A stretch of 27,097 nt of DNA from JBAWZR01 sp037142915 (GCA_037142915.1 JBAWZR010000008.1:1-27097), one strand, 5' to 3'. Counted from the first letter of the stretch, positions 7,371-13,587 are shown. Numbers and translations are program-made. The notes: a model not told the origin generated them from the letters alone.

Positions 7371-7399
7371 TTGACTTATTATCTTTCCAGTGCTATACT
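7371..7399 (+). promoter_or_regulatory. Strong sigma70-type promoter for the small-gene island
   Basis: TTGACT (7371-7376), a 17-nt spacer and TATACT (7394-7399) with an extended TGC immediately before the -10. It lies about 105 nt upstream of the first ATG at 7507. The leader contains a small GGCAA/TTGCC hairpin at 7471-7482. Confidence 0.8.
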
Positions 7400-7506
7400 G
7401 CCAAGTCAAGTTGAGGGAGGGGAAAAAACTCACCGACTTGCACCAGTTCTTTGAAACAATCGAATACCCCGGCAATTTTGCCACCATCCTTTTTAGGAGA
7501 AGTACC

Positions 7507-7794
7507 ATGAAAACAATTCACATTGTAGTAGAAACAAAAACCACCACCGTAGTTTTGTTCACAGAACAGTACTCTGAATGGGAAGGATGTATGATTTCAG
7601 AAAGTCTGGATCATACATCTCTGACCGAGGAGAGAATCTGTTCTGCTCATTTTTCCGCAAACAAAGCAGAAGAAGAGAAAACTCGTCTTACCCAAATTGT
7701 TTCAGCCGAAAACGAACGTCTGAAACACAAATTTGAGGTTAAGTACAGAGTTGTGGAACAAGAGGTGTCAATGAGCGGGGATCCTAGTGAATAA
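7507..7794 (+). CDS. Hypothetical protein, 95 residues
   Basis: I do not recognise the family. The ATG at 7507 has a good SD (AGGAGAAG, 4 nt spacer), whereas the longer reading from near 7390 starts inside the promoter. The product starts MKTIHIVVETKTTTVVLF, a beta-rich segment, followed by an acidic and basic helical part (about residues 55-85) likely to form a helix or coiled coil. There is no signal peptide or membrane helix. It is the first gene after the promoter at 7371 and is followed by a 250-nt hairpin-rich intergenic region. Confidence 0.75.
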   Translation: MKTIHIVVETKTTTVVLFTEQYSEWEGCMISESLDHTSLTEERICSAHFSANKAEEEKTRLTQIVSAENERLKHKFEVKYRVVEQEVSMSGDPSE

Positions 7795-7802
7795 ATAAGC
7801 TA

Positions 7803-8029
7803 GGGCGAGACCGCCCCTGGACAGACGCGCCTTGGGTTAAATGGAAGCGTCACACATATTCCGTCTCGTACGGAAAAGCCGGTGGTAACGGTAAAATTGG
7901 AGAATCTATTGCAAAAAACAATACATTCTCCTCTCAATTAAGCTTTCAAGATTTTGAAGGCTTTGAGAGATCTAGTTCCTAAAAAATTCCGGCGATTTCT
8001 TCGCACCGATATTCCCGACGGTTTTCGGG
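7803..8029 (+). other. Hairpin-rich intergenic region, candidate structured RNA
   Basis: No gene is seen between 7795 and 8042. Successive stems are GGGCG/CGCCC (7803-7816), GACGC/GCGTC (7824-7851) and TTCCGT/ACGGAA (7859-7875). Next is a two-part stem GGAGAAT+ATTG / CAAT+ATTCTCC (7899-7931), then a nested stem CTCAA+AGC+TTCAA / TTGAA+GCT+TTGAG (7933-7967). The last, CCCGA/TCGGG (8014-8029), abuts the SD of the next gene. None is followed by a clear U-run, so they are not ordinary terminators. Confidence 0.45.
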
Positions 8030-8042
8030 GAGGAGAAGGACA

Positions 8043-8339
8043 ATGAGCACAACCTATGTATACTTCACCGCATACACAAGGAAAGGTGCGGTAACCATCC
8101 GTTTAACGGATAACACCCTCGAAGAGGTAGTGCCCGATCTCTATGACTACGAGAAAGTACCATGGGGAACATGGCAAATTCCGTGGGCACGCCTCGTCCG
8201 TCTCGGATGGGTAGAGTTCGGCGAAAACTCCCAAGAGGAAGGGGCGAAAAGGAAGACCAAGAGAGAAATCCTCTCTAAGATAAGAAAGGGTCTTCTCATT
8301 CCCTCGTACCGCTCAAGTTTTTGGCCGGGTGGCGGTTAA
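8043..8339 (+). CDS. Hypothetical protein, 98 residues
   Basis: Unrecognised. It starts with ATG behind a strong SD (GGAGGAGAAGG) that sits directly 3' of a small hairpin (8014-8029), which could modulate access to it. The N-terminal half looks like a small beta-rich fold (TTYVYFTAYTRKGAVTIRL) with a Trp-rich stretch (VPWGTWQIPWARLV). The C-terminal 35 residues are strongly basic (KRKTKREILSKIRKG), suggesting nucleic-acid contact. No membrane segment. A terminator follows at 8343-8384. Confidence 0.7.
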   Translation: MSTTYVYFTAYTRKGAVTIRLTDNTLEEVVPDLYDYEKVPWGTWQIPWARLVRLGWVEFGENSQEEGAKRKTKREILSKIRKGLLIPSYRSSFWPGGG

Positions 8340-8342
8340 CCT

Positions 8343-8384
8343 GTGAGGAGCGCTGATGTATTACATCATCTCCTCGCTATTTTT
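8343..8384 (+). terminator. Intrinsic terminator
   Basis: GTGAGGAG (8343-8350) pairs with CTCCTCGC (8370-8377), with an inner 5-bp stem GATGT/ACATC, followed by TATTTTT. It ends the transcript of the gene at 8043. A second perfect 9-bp inverted repeat, TTAAGAATT/AATTCTTAA (8383-8391/8410-8418), follows immediately. Confidence 0.8.
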
Positions 8385-8455
8385 AAGAATTGTATGTACT
8401 AAAAAATAGAATTCTTAAATAATAGAAAACTTTTCAAAAAACAAAGAGGTGTCTC

Positions 8456-8677
8456 ATGCTAAATAATTACAAAACGATAAAAGTCGTGCCAATGACAGGT
8501 GTTGGCGTTATGCGCGACCCCGAATGGCCAGCGCAAATGGTCACATTTCTCACCGACACCGAACAAAGTCTCCTTAATGAGGCTCTCGCGGATGGGTGGG
8601 AAATAATCCAATTCGTGACGCATTGCTCTCCAGAGCATAATATCACGGGAATCACCGCCATCCTTGGAAAACCCTAA
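8456..8677 (+). CDS. Hypothetical protein, 73 residues
   Basis: Unrecognised small protein with an AGAGGTG SD before the ATG. Its end, with a helix followed by LADGWEIIQFV and a beta strand (NITGITAILGK), resembles in pattern the short DUF4177/DUF1737-like proteins that carry a GWE motif, but this is weak. No signal peptide or membrane helix. It lies between two terminators (8343-8384 and 8686-8720). I see no strong promoter in 8385-8455, so it may be expressed by readthrough or from a weak A/T-rich promoter. Confidence 0.65.
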   Translation: MLNNYKTIKVVPMTGVGVMRDPEWPAQMVTFLTDTEQSLLNEALADGWEIIQFVTHCSPEHNITGITAILGKP

Positions 8678-8685
8678 GGATTTAT

Positions 8686-8720
8686 GGGAAGTTGATACAA
8701 CCGTTTCGCTTCCCTTTTTT
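8686..8720 (+). terminator. Intrinsic terminator, copy 1 of a repeated form
   Basis: GGGAAG (8686-8691) pairs with CTTCCC (8709-8714), followed by six Ts. The loop contains a GTTG-ATA-CAAC mini-hairpin. Nearly the same sequence recurs at 9352-9385 with one loop substitution. Confidence 0.85.
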
Positions 8721-8751
8721 AATTTACAAGAATAAAAAAGGGTATATTTCC

Positions 8752-8780
8752 TTGACTTTAAGGAGAAAACCAGCTATAAC
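8752..8780 (+). promoter_or_regulatory. Promoter of the gene at 8820
   Basis: TTGACT (8752-8757), a 17-nt spacer and TATAAC (8775-8780). The start codon is about 33 nt after the predicted transcription start, with an AAGGAGAAG SD. Confidence 0.75.
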
Positions 8781-8819
8781 GAAAAGGCCTTTTAACAAAC
8801 CTTATTTAAGGAGAAGCCA

Positions 8820-9254
8820 ATGCTTCCTAGAATAATTATAGTACGTGAACACCAGCTGGAAATAAATCGTCAGTACTCGCTTTGGATTGGATATAAAAGA
8901 GGAAAGATTGTGTGTTTAGCTCTTTCTAGGTATGCAACGCTTACCACGCTAGCAAGACTGATGCTGTGCGTCGATGTCGAGTTCACGCCATCCACGGTTT
9001 TCGTAGATGTCTACTGTTATCCCGATACTGAAAATTGTTTCGTAGCGAAGTTTTTTTCAACAGAAACGACTTACTGCTACGATGAAGAATATTTGGAGCC
9101 ATTTTTTCGGGATGATACTGAGGATGAATGGCGAGCTATTCTCGGGATACCCGTTTCTTTTTATCCTTTTCAAGGGCCATCTCACAAACCGGAAAAATTT
9201 CCTGATTTTAATAAAAAACTCAGACTAGCCAGCAAGAAACCAATCAAAAGATAG
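8820..9254 (+). CDS. Hypothetical protein, 144 residues, possibly frameshifted at its end
   Basis: Unrecognised. The ATG has a strong SD (AAGGAGAAG) and its own promoter. The product is mixed alpha/beta, with several Cys, aromatic and acidic residues (YCYDEEYLEPFFRDDTEDEW) and no clear membrane helix. In the zero frame it ends KKLRLASKKPIKR. At a run of six A (9213-9218) a shift to the -1 frame would instead continue to 9331 and end in ADPDWDIPF, which resembles the acidic tip of single-stranded DNA-binding proteins. The tail has no start codon of its own, so the natural protein may be about 170 residues. Confidence 0.7.
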   Translation: MLPRIIIVREHQLEINRQYSLWIGYKRGKIVCLALSRYATLTTLARLMLCVDVEFTPSTVFVDVYCYPDTENCFVAKFFSTETTYCYDEEYLEPFFRDDTEDEWRAILGIPVSFYPFQGPSHKPEKFPDFNKKLRLASKKPIKR

Positions 9255-9331
9255 CGGAAGAAGCTGAAATAAAATCAAGAACAACAGAAGAGCTCGATCT
9301 GGCTGATCCTGATTGGGATATTCCTTTTTGA
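9215..9331 (+). pseudogene. Orphan -1 frame tail with SSB-like C-terminus
   Basis: This frame is open from 9215 to the TGA at 9329-9331 and has no ATG, GTG or TTG before its acidic end. It overlaps the end of the gene at 8820 and reads from KTQTSQQETNQK to LADPDWDIPF. One extra A in the run at 9213-9218, or a -1 ribosomal slip there, would join it to that gene. It may be a frameshifted remnant, a sequencing error or programmed frameshifting. Confidence 0.4.
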
Positions 9332-9351
9332 TTTTTGAGATTTAAAAATGG

Positions 9352-9385
9352 GGGAAGTTGATACAACCGTATCGCTTCCCTTTTT
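9352..9385 (+). terminator. Intrinsic terminator, copy 2 of the repeated form
   Basis: GGGAAG (9352-9357) pairs with CTTCCC (9375-9380), followed by five Ts, with the same GTTG-ATA-CAAC inner loop as 8686-8720. It lies 21 nt after the stop of the -1 frame tail (9331) rather than directly after the zero-frame stop (9254), consistent with the longer coding reading. Confidence 0.85.
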
Positions 9386-9447
9386 AATTCCAAACTAAAC
9401 ACTAGATTTGAGATAATACACATACTTTTGCATAGTTTATGGTATAC

Positions 9448-9476
9448 TTGCATAGTTTTATATAGTATGATATACT
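9448..9476 (+). promoter_or_regulatory. Promoter giving a leaderless transcript of the MerR-GHKL gene
   Basis: TTGCAT (9448-9453), a 17-nt spacer and TATACT (9471-9476). The ATG at 9483 is 7 nt after the -10, where transcription should start, so the mRNA would be leaderless; no SD is present. TTGCATAGTTT and TATACT also occur just upstream (9429-9447), making a partial direct repeat that could be an operator for the encoded HTH protein. Confidence 0.7.
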
Positions 9477-9482
9477 ACGGAC

Positions 9483-10217
9483 ATGAACAATCAGGACAGC
9501 AACAATAGGCTTATCTCCATAAGAAAAACCTCCGAAATACTCGGCGTGTCTTTGGATACCTTACGGCGCTGGGATAAAAGTGGCCAATTCCCCGCTATCA
9601 AGTCACCAGGGAAACACCGCTTCTACTCATTGATTCAGATTGAACTTTACCGAAATGATCTCTTTGCTCTAGCCAAAAAGTGGGTCATTGCTGCAGAGGC
9701 GCTCACTCCGCAACCAGAATTTTACTGCCAAACAATTACTGTTCTTCAGGATCGCGTCATCAAAATGGGGCGTGCAATACAAGAAGAAAACAAACTCGAC
9801 TGGGTTTCTTTGTTGGTATCGGCAGCCGGAGAAATTGGCAACAATTCTTTTGATCACAATCTTGGTAATTGGCCGGATATTCCTGGTATCTTTTTTGGAT
9901 ACGATACAAAAAAACGAGTCATTGTTTTGGCCGATCGGGGACAAGGTGTGCTCACAACCCTTCGACGCGTAAAACCAACCCTCACAACGGATGAGGACGC
10001 ATTACAGACCGCCTTCACTGAAATACTCTCCGGACGAGCGCCCGAAGCGCGGGGCAACGGCCTCAAATTTGTAAAATCAATAATCGATGAATTTCCACTT
10101 ACTCTTGAATTTTTTAGTGGCGAAGCGATAGCGTCTCTTCTTTCAAAAGAAAAAATGGATTTGAAACAGCCGTCAGGAATATCCTTCCATGGCTGTCTGG
10201 CATTCCTCAAATATTAA
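9483..10217 (+). CDS. MerR-type HTH fused to a GHKL (histidine-kinase-like) ATPase domain
   Basis: 244 residues. The N-terminus (about 10-57) is a MerR-type winged helix: ISIRKTSEILGVSLDTLRRW, then GKHRFYS. The C-terminal part carries GHKL ATPase signs: N-box GEIGNNSFDHN (116-125), a DRGQG G1 box (151-155) and RGNGLKFVKSI (190-200) as the G2 region. There is no phospho-acceptor His domain or membrane helix, so it resembles a cytoplasmic anti-sigma-kinase-like ATPase tied to a DNA-binding domain rather than a sensor kinase. The next gene, 9 nt downstream, encodes a STAS-like protein, as in SpoIIAB/SpoIIAA-type partner switches. Function is inferred; the target is unknown. Confidence 0.75.
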   Translation: MNNQDSNNRLISIRKTSEILGVSLDTLRRWDKSGQFPAIKSPGKHRFYSLIQIELYRNDLFALAKKWVIAAEALTPQPEFYCQTITVLQDRVIKMGRAIQEENKLDWVSLLVSAAGEIGNNSFDHNLGNWPDIPGIFFGYDTKKRVIVLADRGQGVLTTLRRVKPTLTTDEDALQTAFTEILSGRAPEARGNGLKFVKSIIDEFPLTLEFFSGEAIASLLSKEKMDLKQPSGISFHGCLAFLKY

Positions 10218-10226
10218 TTCCTCGTT

Positions 10227-10523
10227 ATGCATATCATGCTAAAAAAATTTGGCGAAACGCTTCTGTCTCGACAGGCCGGAAAAGAAGCCTACGGCGCCTT
10301 CCACCCAGTACTCCGCGAAGTTAAACCCAATGATACTATAACGATTGACTTTGAAGGGGTCGCTACTTTTTCACCGTCTTGGGGAGATGAATTTTTCTCC
10401 TCACTCTTTATTGATTTCAAAAACCCTGTCGAATTTATTCATGCTACTGAAAATCCCTCTGTACGACTCACCCTTCAACTCTTGGAGAAAATCCGAGAAG
10501 AAAAATTTACAATCAAAAGCTAA
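10227..10523 (+). CDS. STAS-like (DUF4325-type) protein
   Basis: 98 residues. The segment ITIDFEGVATFSPSWGDEFF matches the pattern of the STAS-like DUF4325 family: a beta strand, then a Ser-rich turn and a helix, where STAS anti-sigma antagonists carry the phosphorylated Ser. The start is probably this ATG; a second in-frame ATG lies 9 nt later (MLKKFG). No SD is seen, so translation is likely coupled to the preceding MerR-GHKL gene. It is the natural partner of that ATPase and is closed by the terminator at 10551-10581. Confidence 0.7.
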   Translation: MHIMLKKFGETLLSRQAGKEAYGAFHPVLREVKPNDTITIDFEGVATFSPSWGDEFFSSLFIDFKNPVEFIHATENPSVRLTLQLLEKIREEKFTIKS

Positions 10524-10550
10524 CAATCGACACGCTAAAAAATTTCCACA

Positions 10551-10581
10551 AAAAAACCCGGCTCAGTGGCCGGATTTTTTT
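10551..10581. terminator. Bidirectional intrinsic terminator
   Basis: CCGGC (10558-10562) / GCCGG (10569-10573) with a 6-nt loop, flanked by an A6 run before and a T7 run after. It ends the HTH-GHKL/STAS operon on plus and ppa on minus. Confidence 0.88.
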
Positions 10582-10600
10582 ATAATACAGAGTAAAGTTT

Positions 10601-10647
10601 CTGGATCCCCGATCCCTCCAAAGGCGGGCGGGCAAGTCGGGGATGAC
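10601..10647. repeat. REP-like hairpin (GTCATCCCCGA type)
   Basis: ATCCCCGA (10605-10612) and TCGGGGAT (10637-10644) pair perfectly around a G/C-rich 24-nt loop. The ends match the repeat at 6337-6365 in the opposite orientation. Together with the hairpin at 7161-7205 it brackets the accessory island. Confidence 0.6.
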
Positions 10648-10656
10648 AGGGTGGGG

Positions 10657-11253
10657 TTACTTCACAACTTCCGCAAACTTCGGGAGATACACCTCGCCAT
10701 AGCGGGCCTCGCATTCTTTGATGATTTTCACCGCTTCTTGAGGGTCGAAAAATCCCAATACTTTGCAGGTTCCGGGCTTTTTGAGGTGCTTGTAGTGCTC
10801 CCAGTAGTACGTGGTTTCTTTCAACCAATGTTCACCGAGTTCTTTGTAACTCGTGATATGATCCATCCGCTTGTCATCCGCAAGCACGGCGATCACCTTG
10901 TCATCCACCTCGCCACCATCTTCGAACTTCATAATCCCGATGATCCGCGCCTCCACGAGACACCCATTAATGAGCGGCTCGGTAACCCCGACGATCTCGA
11001 TATCCAACGGGTCATTGTCCTCATCCCACGTCTGAGGGATACCACCATAGGAGAAGGGATATGCCAACGACGAAAGTCCGACCCGATCCAGCTTCAATTG
11101 TCCGCTCTCAGTGATGATCTCGTACTTGTTGATCGTCATTGAGTTCAGCTCGATGATAGCGTTCACCCGCAAGTCCGCTTCATCGGCAAACGCCGGCAAA
11201 ACATGGGTGAGGTTGAGCATATACTTGCTCGGGGCATGATTGATATTCGCCAT
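10657..11253 (-). CDS. ppa: Inorganic pyrophosphatase, family I
   Basis: Hydrolyses pyrophosphate to phosphate, pulling biosynthetic reactions forward; cytoplasmic and Mg-dependent. The 198 residues are slightly longer than the usual ~175. The signature DNDPLD (79-84) supplies metal-binding aspartates. Also visible are the substrate-binding segments EIITESGQLKLDR and YPFSYGGIPQTW, and the late DDKRMDHI, KELGEHWL and YKHLKKPG. The ATG at 11253 matches the family start, with no SD and an A/U-rich leader. It lies downstream of nusA on the same strand, with structured-repeat copy 2 in the gap. Confidence 0.96.
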   Translation of the reverse strand: MANINHAPSKYMLNLTHVLPAFADEADLRVNAIIELNSMTINKYEIITESGQLKLDRVGLSSLAYPFSYGGIPQTWDEDNDPLDIEIVGVTEPLINGCLVEARIIGIMKFEDGGEVDDKVIAVLADDKRMDHITSYKELGEHWLKETTYYWEHYKHLKKPGTCKVLGFFDPQEAVKIIKECEARYGEVYLPKFAEVVK

Positions 11254-11317
11254 AAGATAAAAATTATTGTTTTATGGTTATTTATTAAACTTGGAAATTT
11301 TCCTCAGAAGTAAGAGG

Positions 11318-11471
11318 CTTGGCATTTGGCTTTGGCGCGCTCTCACAGCCGTCGCAGGAAAAGCCAACCGTTCTCTCAAACCACATTGCGTTGCCTGTTG
11401 GTGCGTTACCATCCCTTCTTCAAGCCAACCATTGCGTCGGCCTGAGAGTGAGTCACAAGGCAAATGCCAAG
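11318..11471. repeat. Structured repeat, copy 2 (candidate RNA element between nusA and ppa)
   Basis: Same length and core as copy 1 (4753-4906). The outer stem is a different sequence that still pairs: 11319-11332 with 11457-11470, including a perfect CTTGGCATTTG/CAAATGCCAAG. Relative to copy 1, three pairs change compensatorily (T-A to G-C once, T-A to C-G twice). Inner stems CTCTCA/TGAGAG and GCCG-T-CGCA/TGCG-T-CGGC are kept, and GCCAAC (11363-11368) / GTTGGT (11397-11402) shows A-U to G-U exchange on plus. The second CCAACC is at about 11425. As with copy 1, it sits between two minus-strand core genes. Confidence 0.7.
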
Positions 11472-11489
11472 ACTCACCAACATTTAAAC

Positions 11490-12938
11490 TTAAGCGGCCT
11501 TTTTCTTCTTCGCAGCAGTCTTTTTCACAGTTGCTTTTTTGGTGACTTTTTTAGCAGCCACTTTCTTCTTCGGTTGAGCTCCCTCAGTCATCTCCTCGGC
11601 CTTTTCAACGATCTCTTCCGCTTCTTTCTCGAGTTCCTGATTTTCCGATTTCAGTTCCACCTCAGTCGCCTCAATTATTTCTCCCAGAGTTTCGGATGTT
11701 TTCTCAATAGCTTCTTCATCAATTTCCGGTACTACCGCGCCCGAAACATCAATTCGAAAACCGGTCAATTTCGACGCCAACCGTACATTTTGCCCACGAC
11801 GACCAATAGCCAACGACAATTGATCCTCCGGTACCGTCACCTGCGCCACGTGTTCCTCTTCGTTCAAAGTCACCGCGACTACCTTGGCTGGTGCGAGAGC
11901 CGCTCGGATGAACGCTTCCGTATCTGGATTCCACTGGATGATATCGATCTTCTCGCCATGGAGTTCATCGATGACCGCCTGCACACGCGTGCCCTTCTGT
12001 CCCACGCACGAACCGATCGGATCCACGCCCTCCTCGTCCGACCAGACGGCGATCTTGGTGCGCGACCCTGCCTCGCGAGCGATCGCTTTCACTTCAACTG
12101 TACCCGCATTGATCTCCGGCACTTCGAGTTTGAACAAATGCTCCACCATCGCGGCATGCGCCCGACTGAGTACGATGCCCGGCCCCTTAGGATCGGCATC
12201 CACCCGCATCATAAACACTTTGATCCGCTGACCAACGATATAGCGTTCGCCCTCCACCTGCTCAGACGGGAACATCACGCCCACCGACTTGCCGATATTC
12301 ACGAACACCAAACGACCGTCCACACGCTCCACAGTACCATTGATGATCTCGCCCTCACGACTCTTGTATTCGCTAAACATCGCCTCGCGCTCCGCCTCAC
12401 GGATTCGCTGGATGATGACTTGCTTGGCCGTCTGGGCTGCCACTCGACCGAATTCATCGTGTGCCTCGAGCGGAAGCTCTACCGTCTCGCCCACTGATGC
12501 ATCGCGACGAATTTGTTGTGCGTCTTCGAGCAATATATCACGCTCTGGATTGAACCGTGGGATTCGTACTTCCTCTCCATCCATTGGCTCATTCATCTCA
12601 CGGGATTGGCGTTCGAACCGCTTCGGCTCGACGACTTCCTCCTCCTCGCTCGGCTGACTGAAATCCCGGGTCGTGGTATCGACCACTTCCTTCACGAGGA
12701 AATACTTGGATGCCTTGCTCACCTCGTCGAACTGCGCATGGATATTCTGACCACGCTTACCATAATCCTTCTTATACGCCGCCGCCAGTGCCGCTTCGAC
12801 CACGCCGATCACCGTCTCGCGTGCGATACCCTTCTCATCGGCCAACTGCAAGACCGCACTCCCAAATTCACCCAACCGAGCGGAAAAGCTCTCTCCTGCC
12901 GGCTGTTTGTCATCCTCTAACTTCATTTTTCTTGGCAT
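11490..12938 (-). CDS. nusA: Transcription termination/antitermination factor NusA
   Basis: Binds RNA polymerase and nascent RNA and modulates pausing, termination and antitermination. In order: an N-terminal RNAP-binding domain (1-190) interrupted by an acidic/basic insertion of about 40 residues (93-135), an S1 domain (195-260), and KH domains with GQKGTR (313-318) and GRRGQN (379-384). An acidic linker (405-452) follows, then an unusual Lys/Ala-rich tail (456-482) resembling histone-H1-like tails. The 482 residues are typical for Gram-positive-like NusA plus the tail. The ATG at 12938 has no SD; MKLEDD four codons on is an alternative. The promoter is at 13065-13094. Confidence 0.95.
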   Translation of the reverse strand: MPRKMKLEDDKQPAGESFSARLGEFGSAVLQLADEKGIARETVIGVVEAALAAAYKKDYGKRGQNIHAQFDEVSKASKYFLVKEVVDTTTRDFSQPSEEEEVVEPKRFERQSREMNEPMDGEEVRIPRFNPERDILLEDAQQIRRDASVGETVELPLEAHDEFGRVAAQTAKQVIIQRIREAEREAMFSEYKSREGEIINGTVERVDGRLVFVNIGKSVGVMFPSEQVEGERYIVGQRIKVFMMRVDADPKGPGIVLSRAHAAMVEHLFKLEVPEINAGTVEVKAIAREAGSRTKIAVWSDEEGVDPIGSCVGQKGTRVQAVIDELHGEKIDIIQWNPDTEAFIRAALAPAKVVAVTLNEEEHVAQVTVPEDQLSLAIGRRGQNVRLASKLTGFRIDVSGAVVPEIDEEAIEKTSETLGEIIEATEVELKSENQELEKEAEEIVEKAEEMTEGAQPKKKVAAKKVTKKATVKKTAAKKKKAA

Positions 12939-12965
12939 AAATTTACATTAAATATGATTACACAA

Positions 12966-13003
12966 CCTCACCCCGACCCTCTCCTCAACTGAGGCGAGGG
13001 GGT
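12966..13003. repeat. Short G/C-rich palindromic repeat (CCTCACCCCGACC type)
   Basis: CCTCACCCCGACCCTCTCC is followed by a hairpin CCTC-AACT-GAGG and a GAGGGGG return. The sequence is typical of the dispersed CCTCACCC repeats of many bacteria. It lies in the nusA 5' UTR, so it would be transcribed. Confidence 0.5.
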
Positions 13004-13064
13004 TAACGGATAAAATAAAAAGCCCGCTCACGCGAACCTATCAACAACCATTATTTCTATTTGA

Positions 13065-13094
13065 AATATAGCACGGGCAGCCCTTGTCTGTCAA
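13065..13094 (-). promoter_or_regulatory. nusA promoter
   Basis: On the minus strand TTGACA (13094-13089), an 18-nt spacer ending in TGC, and TATATT (13070-13065). The -35 overlaps the stop codon of the upstream coiled-coil gene. It leaves a 5' UTR of about 120 nt before nusA. Confidence 0.75.
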
Positions 13095-13468
13095 GTCGTC
13101 GTAGCAGAAAGAGAGTGCGGCAAATGCAAATGATCCTCGATCCGATCCACTCGCTGGCGGGTATCCTGAATCAGGTCCCCCTGCGCCTCTTGTTTATCTT
13201 GCAATGTATGTTCGATACGCAAGACCGCCTCCTTGATTTCTTGCGTTTCTTCTTCCAATCGTCCAAAGCGAGTATCGACGGACACCACGACATCCCGGAT
13301 CAACTCGACAACTTCTGTTAGTTGCGTGTTCATAGCCGCCTCAAAATGTTCGCCCTGTGCCTGAATAGAAGCCTCAATGACTGTTGTCTTGGTATTCAAA
13401 GCTACTTCAAAAGACTCGCTTTGAGTTTTGATAATATTTTCAAAAAATTTCTTTGTCTCCTTGTCCAT
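13091..13468 (-). CDS. Small coiled-coil protein, unknown
   Basis: 125 residues, almost entirely helical and charged with heptad-like spacing (for example TRFGRLEEETQEIKEAVLRI, then RQRVDRIEDHL). No membrane helix. Such proteins often oligomerise, but no family is recognised. The ATG at 13468 (MDKETKKFFE) is preferred over the in-frame GTG at 13477; neither has a clear SD. It has its own promoter at 13496-13524 and ends inside the nusA promoter, so it is a separate unit upstream of nusA on the same strand. Confidence 0.7.
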   Translation of the reverse strand: MDKETKKFFENIIKTQSESFEVALNTKTTVIEASIQAQGEHFEAAMNTQLTEVVELIRDVVVSVDTRFGRLEEETQEIKEAVLRIEHTLQDKQEAQGDLIQDTRQRVDRIEDHLHLPHSLSATTT

Positions 13469-13495
13469 AGGCGCCACTTGAAAGTTTACTCACCC

Positions 13496-13524
13496 AATAT
13501 ACCACAAGCATCTCTCTTCTGCAA
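13496..13524 (-). promoter_or_regulatory. Promoter of the coiled-coil gene
   Basis: On the minus strand TTGCAG (13524-13519), a 17-nt spacer and TATATT (13501-13496), about 28 nt before the ATG. Confidence 0.7.
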
Positions 13525-13558
13525 TTTTTCGATGTAACAATAATGGAGCGCGGAGGGC

Positions 13559-13587
13559 TTGACTTTTCCTTACCAATATGCTATAAA
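13559..13587 (+). promoter_or_regulatory. Promoter of membrane operon 1
   Basis: TTGACT (13559-13564), a 17-nt spacer and TATGC TATAAA (-10 at 13582-13587). The -10, the following AATAAtAGTTGTGA and the spacer end are almost identical to the promoter of operon 2 at 16039-16067, showing duplication. Confidence 0.85.

Noticed and set aside
10345..11142. 265-residue plus ORF
   Set aside because: Overlaps the STAS-like gene, a terminator and ppa in antisense; no SD or family.
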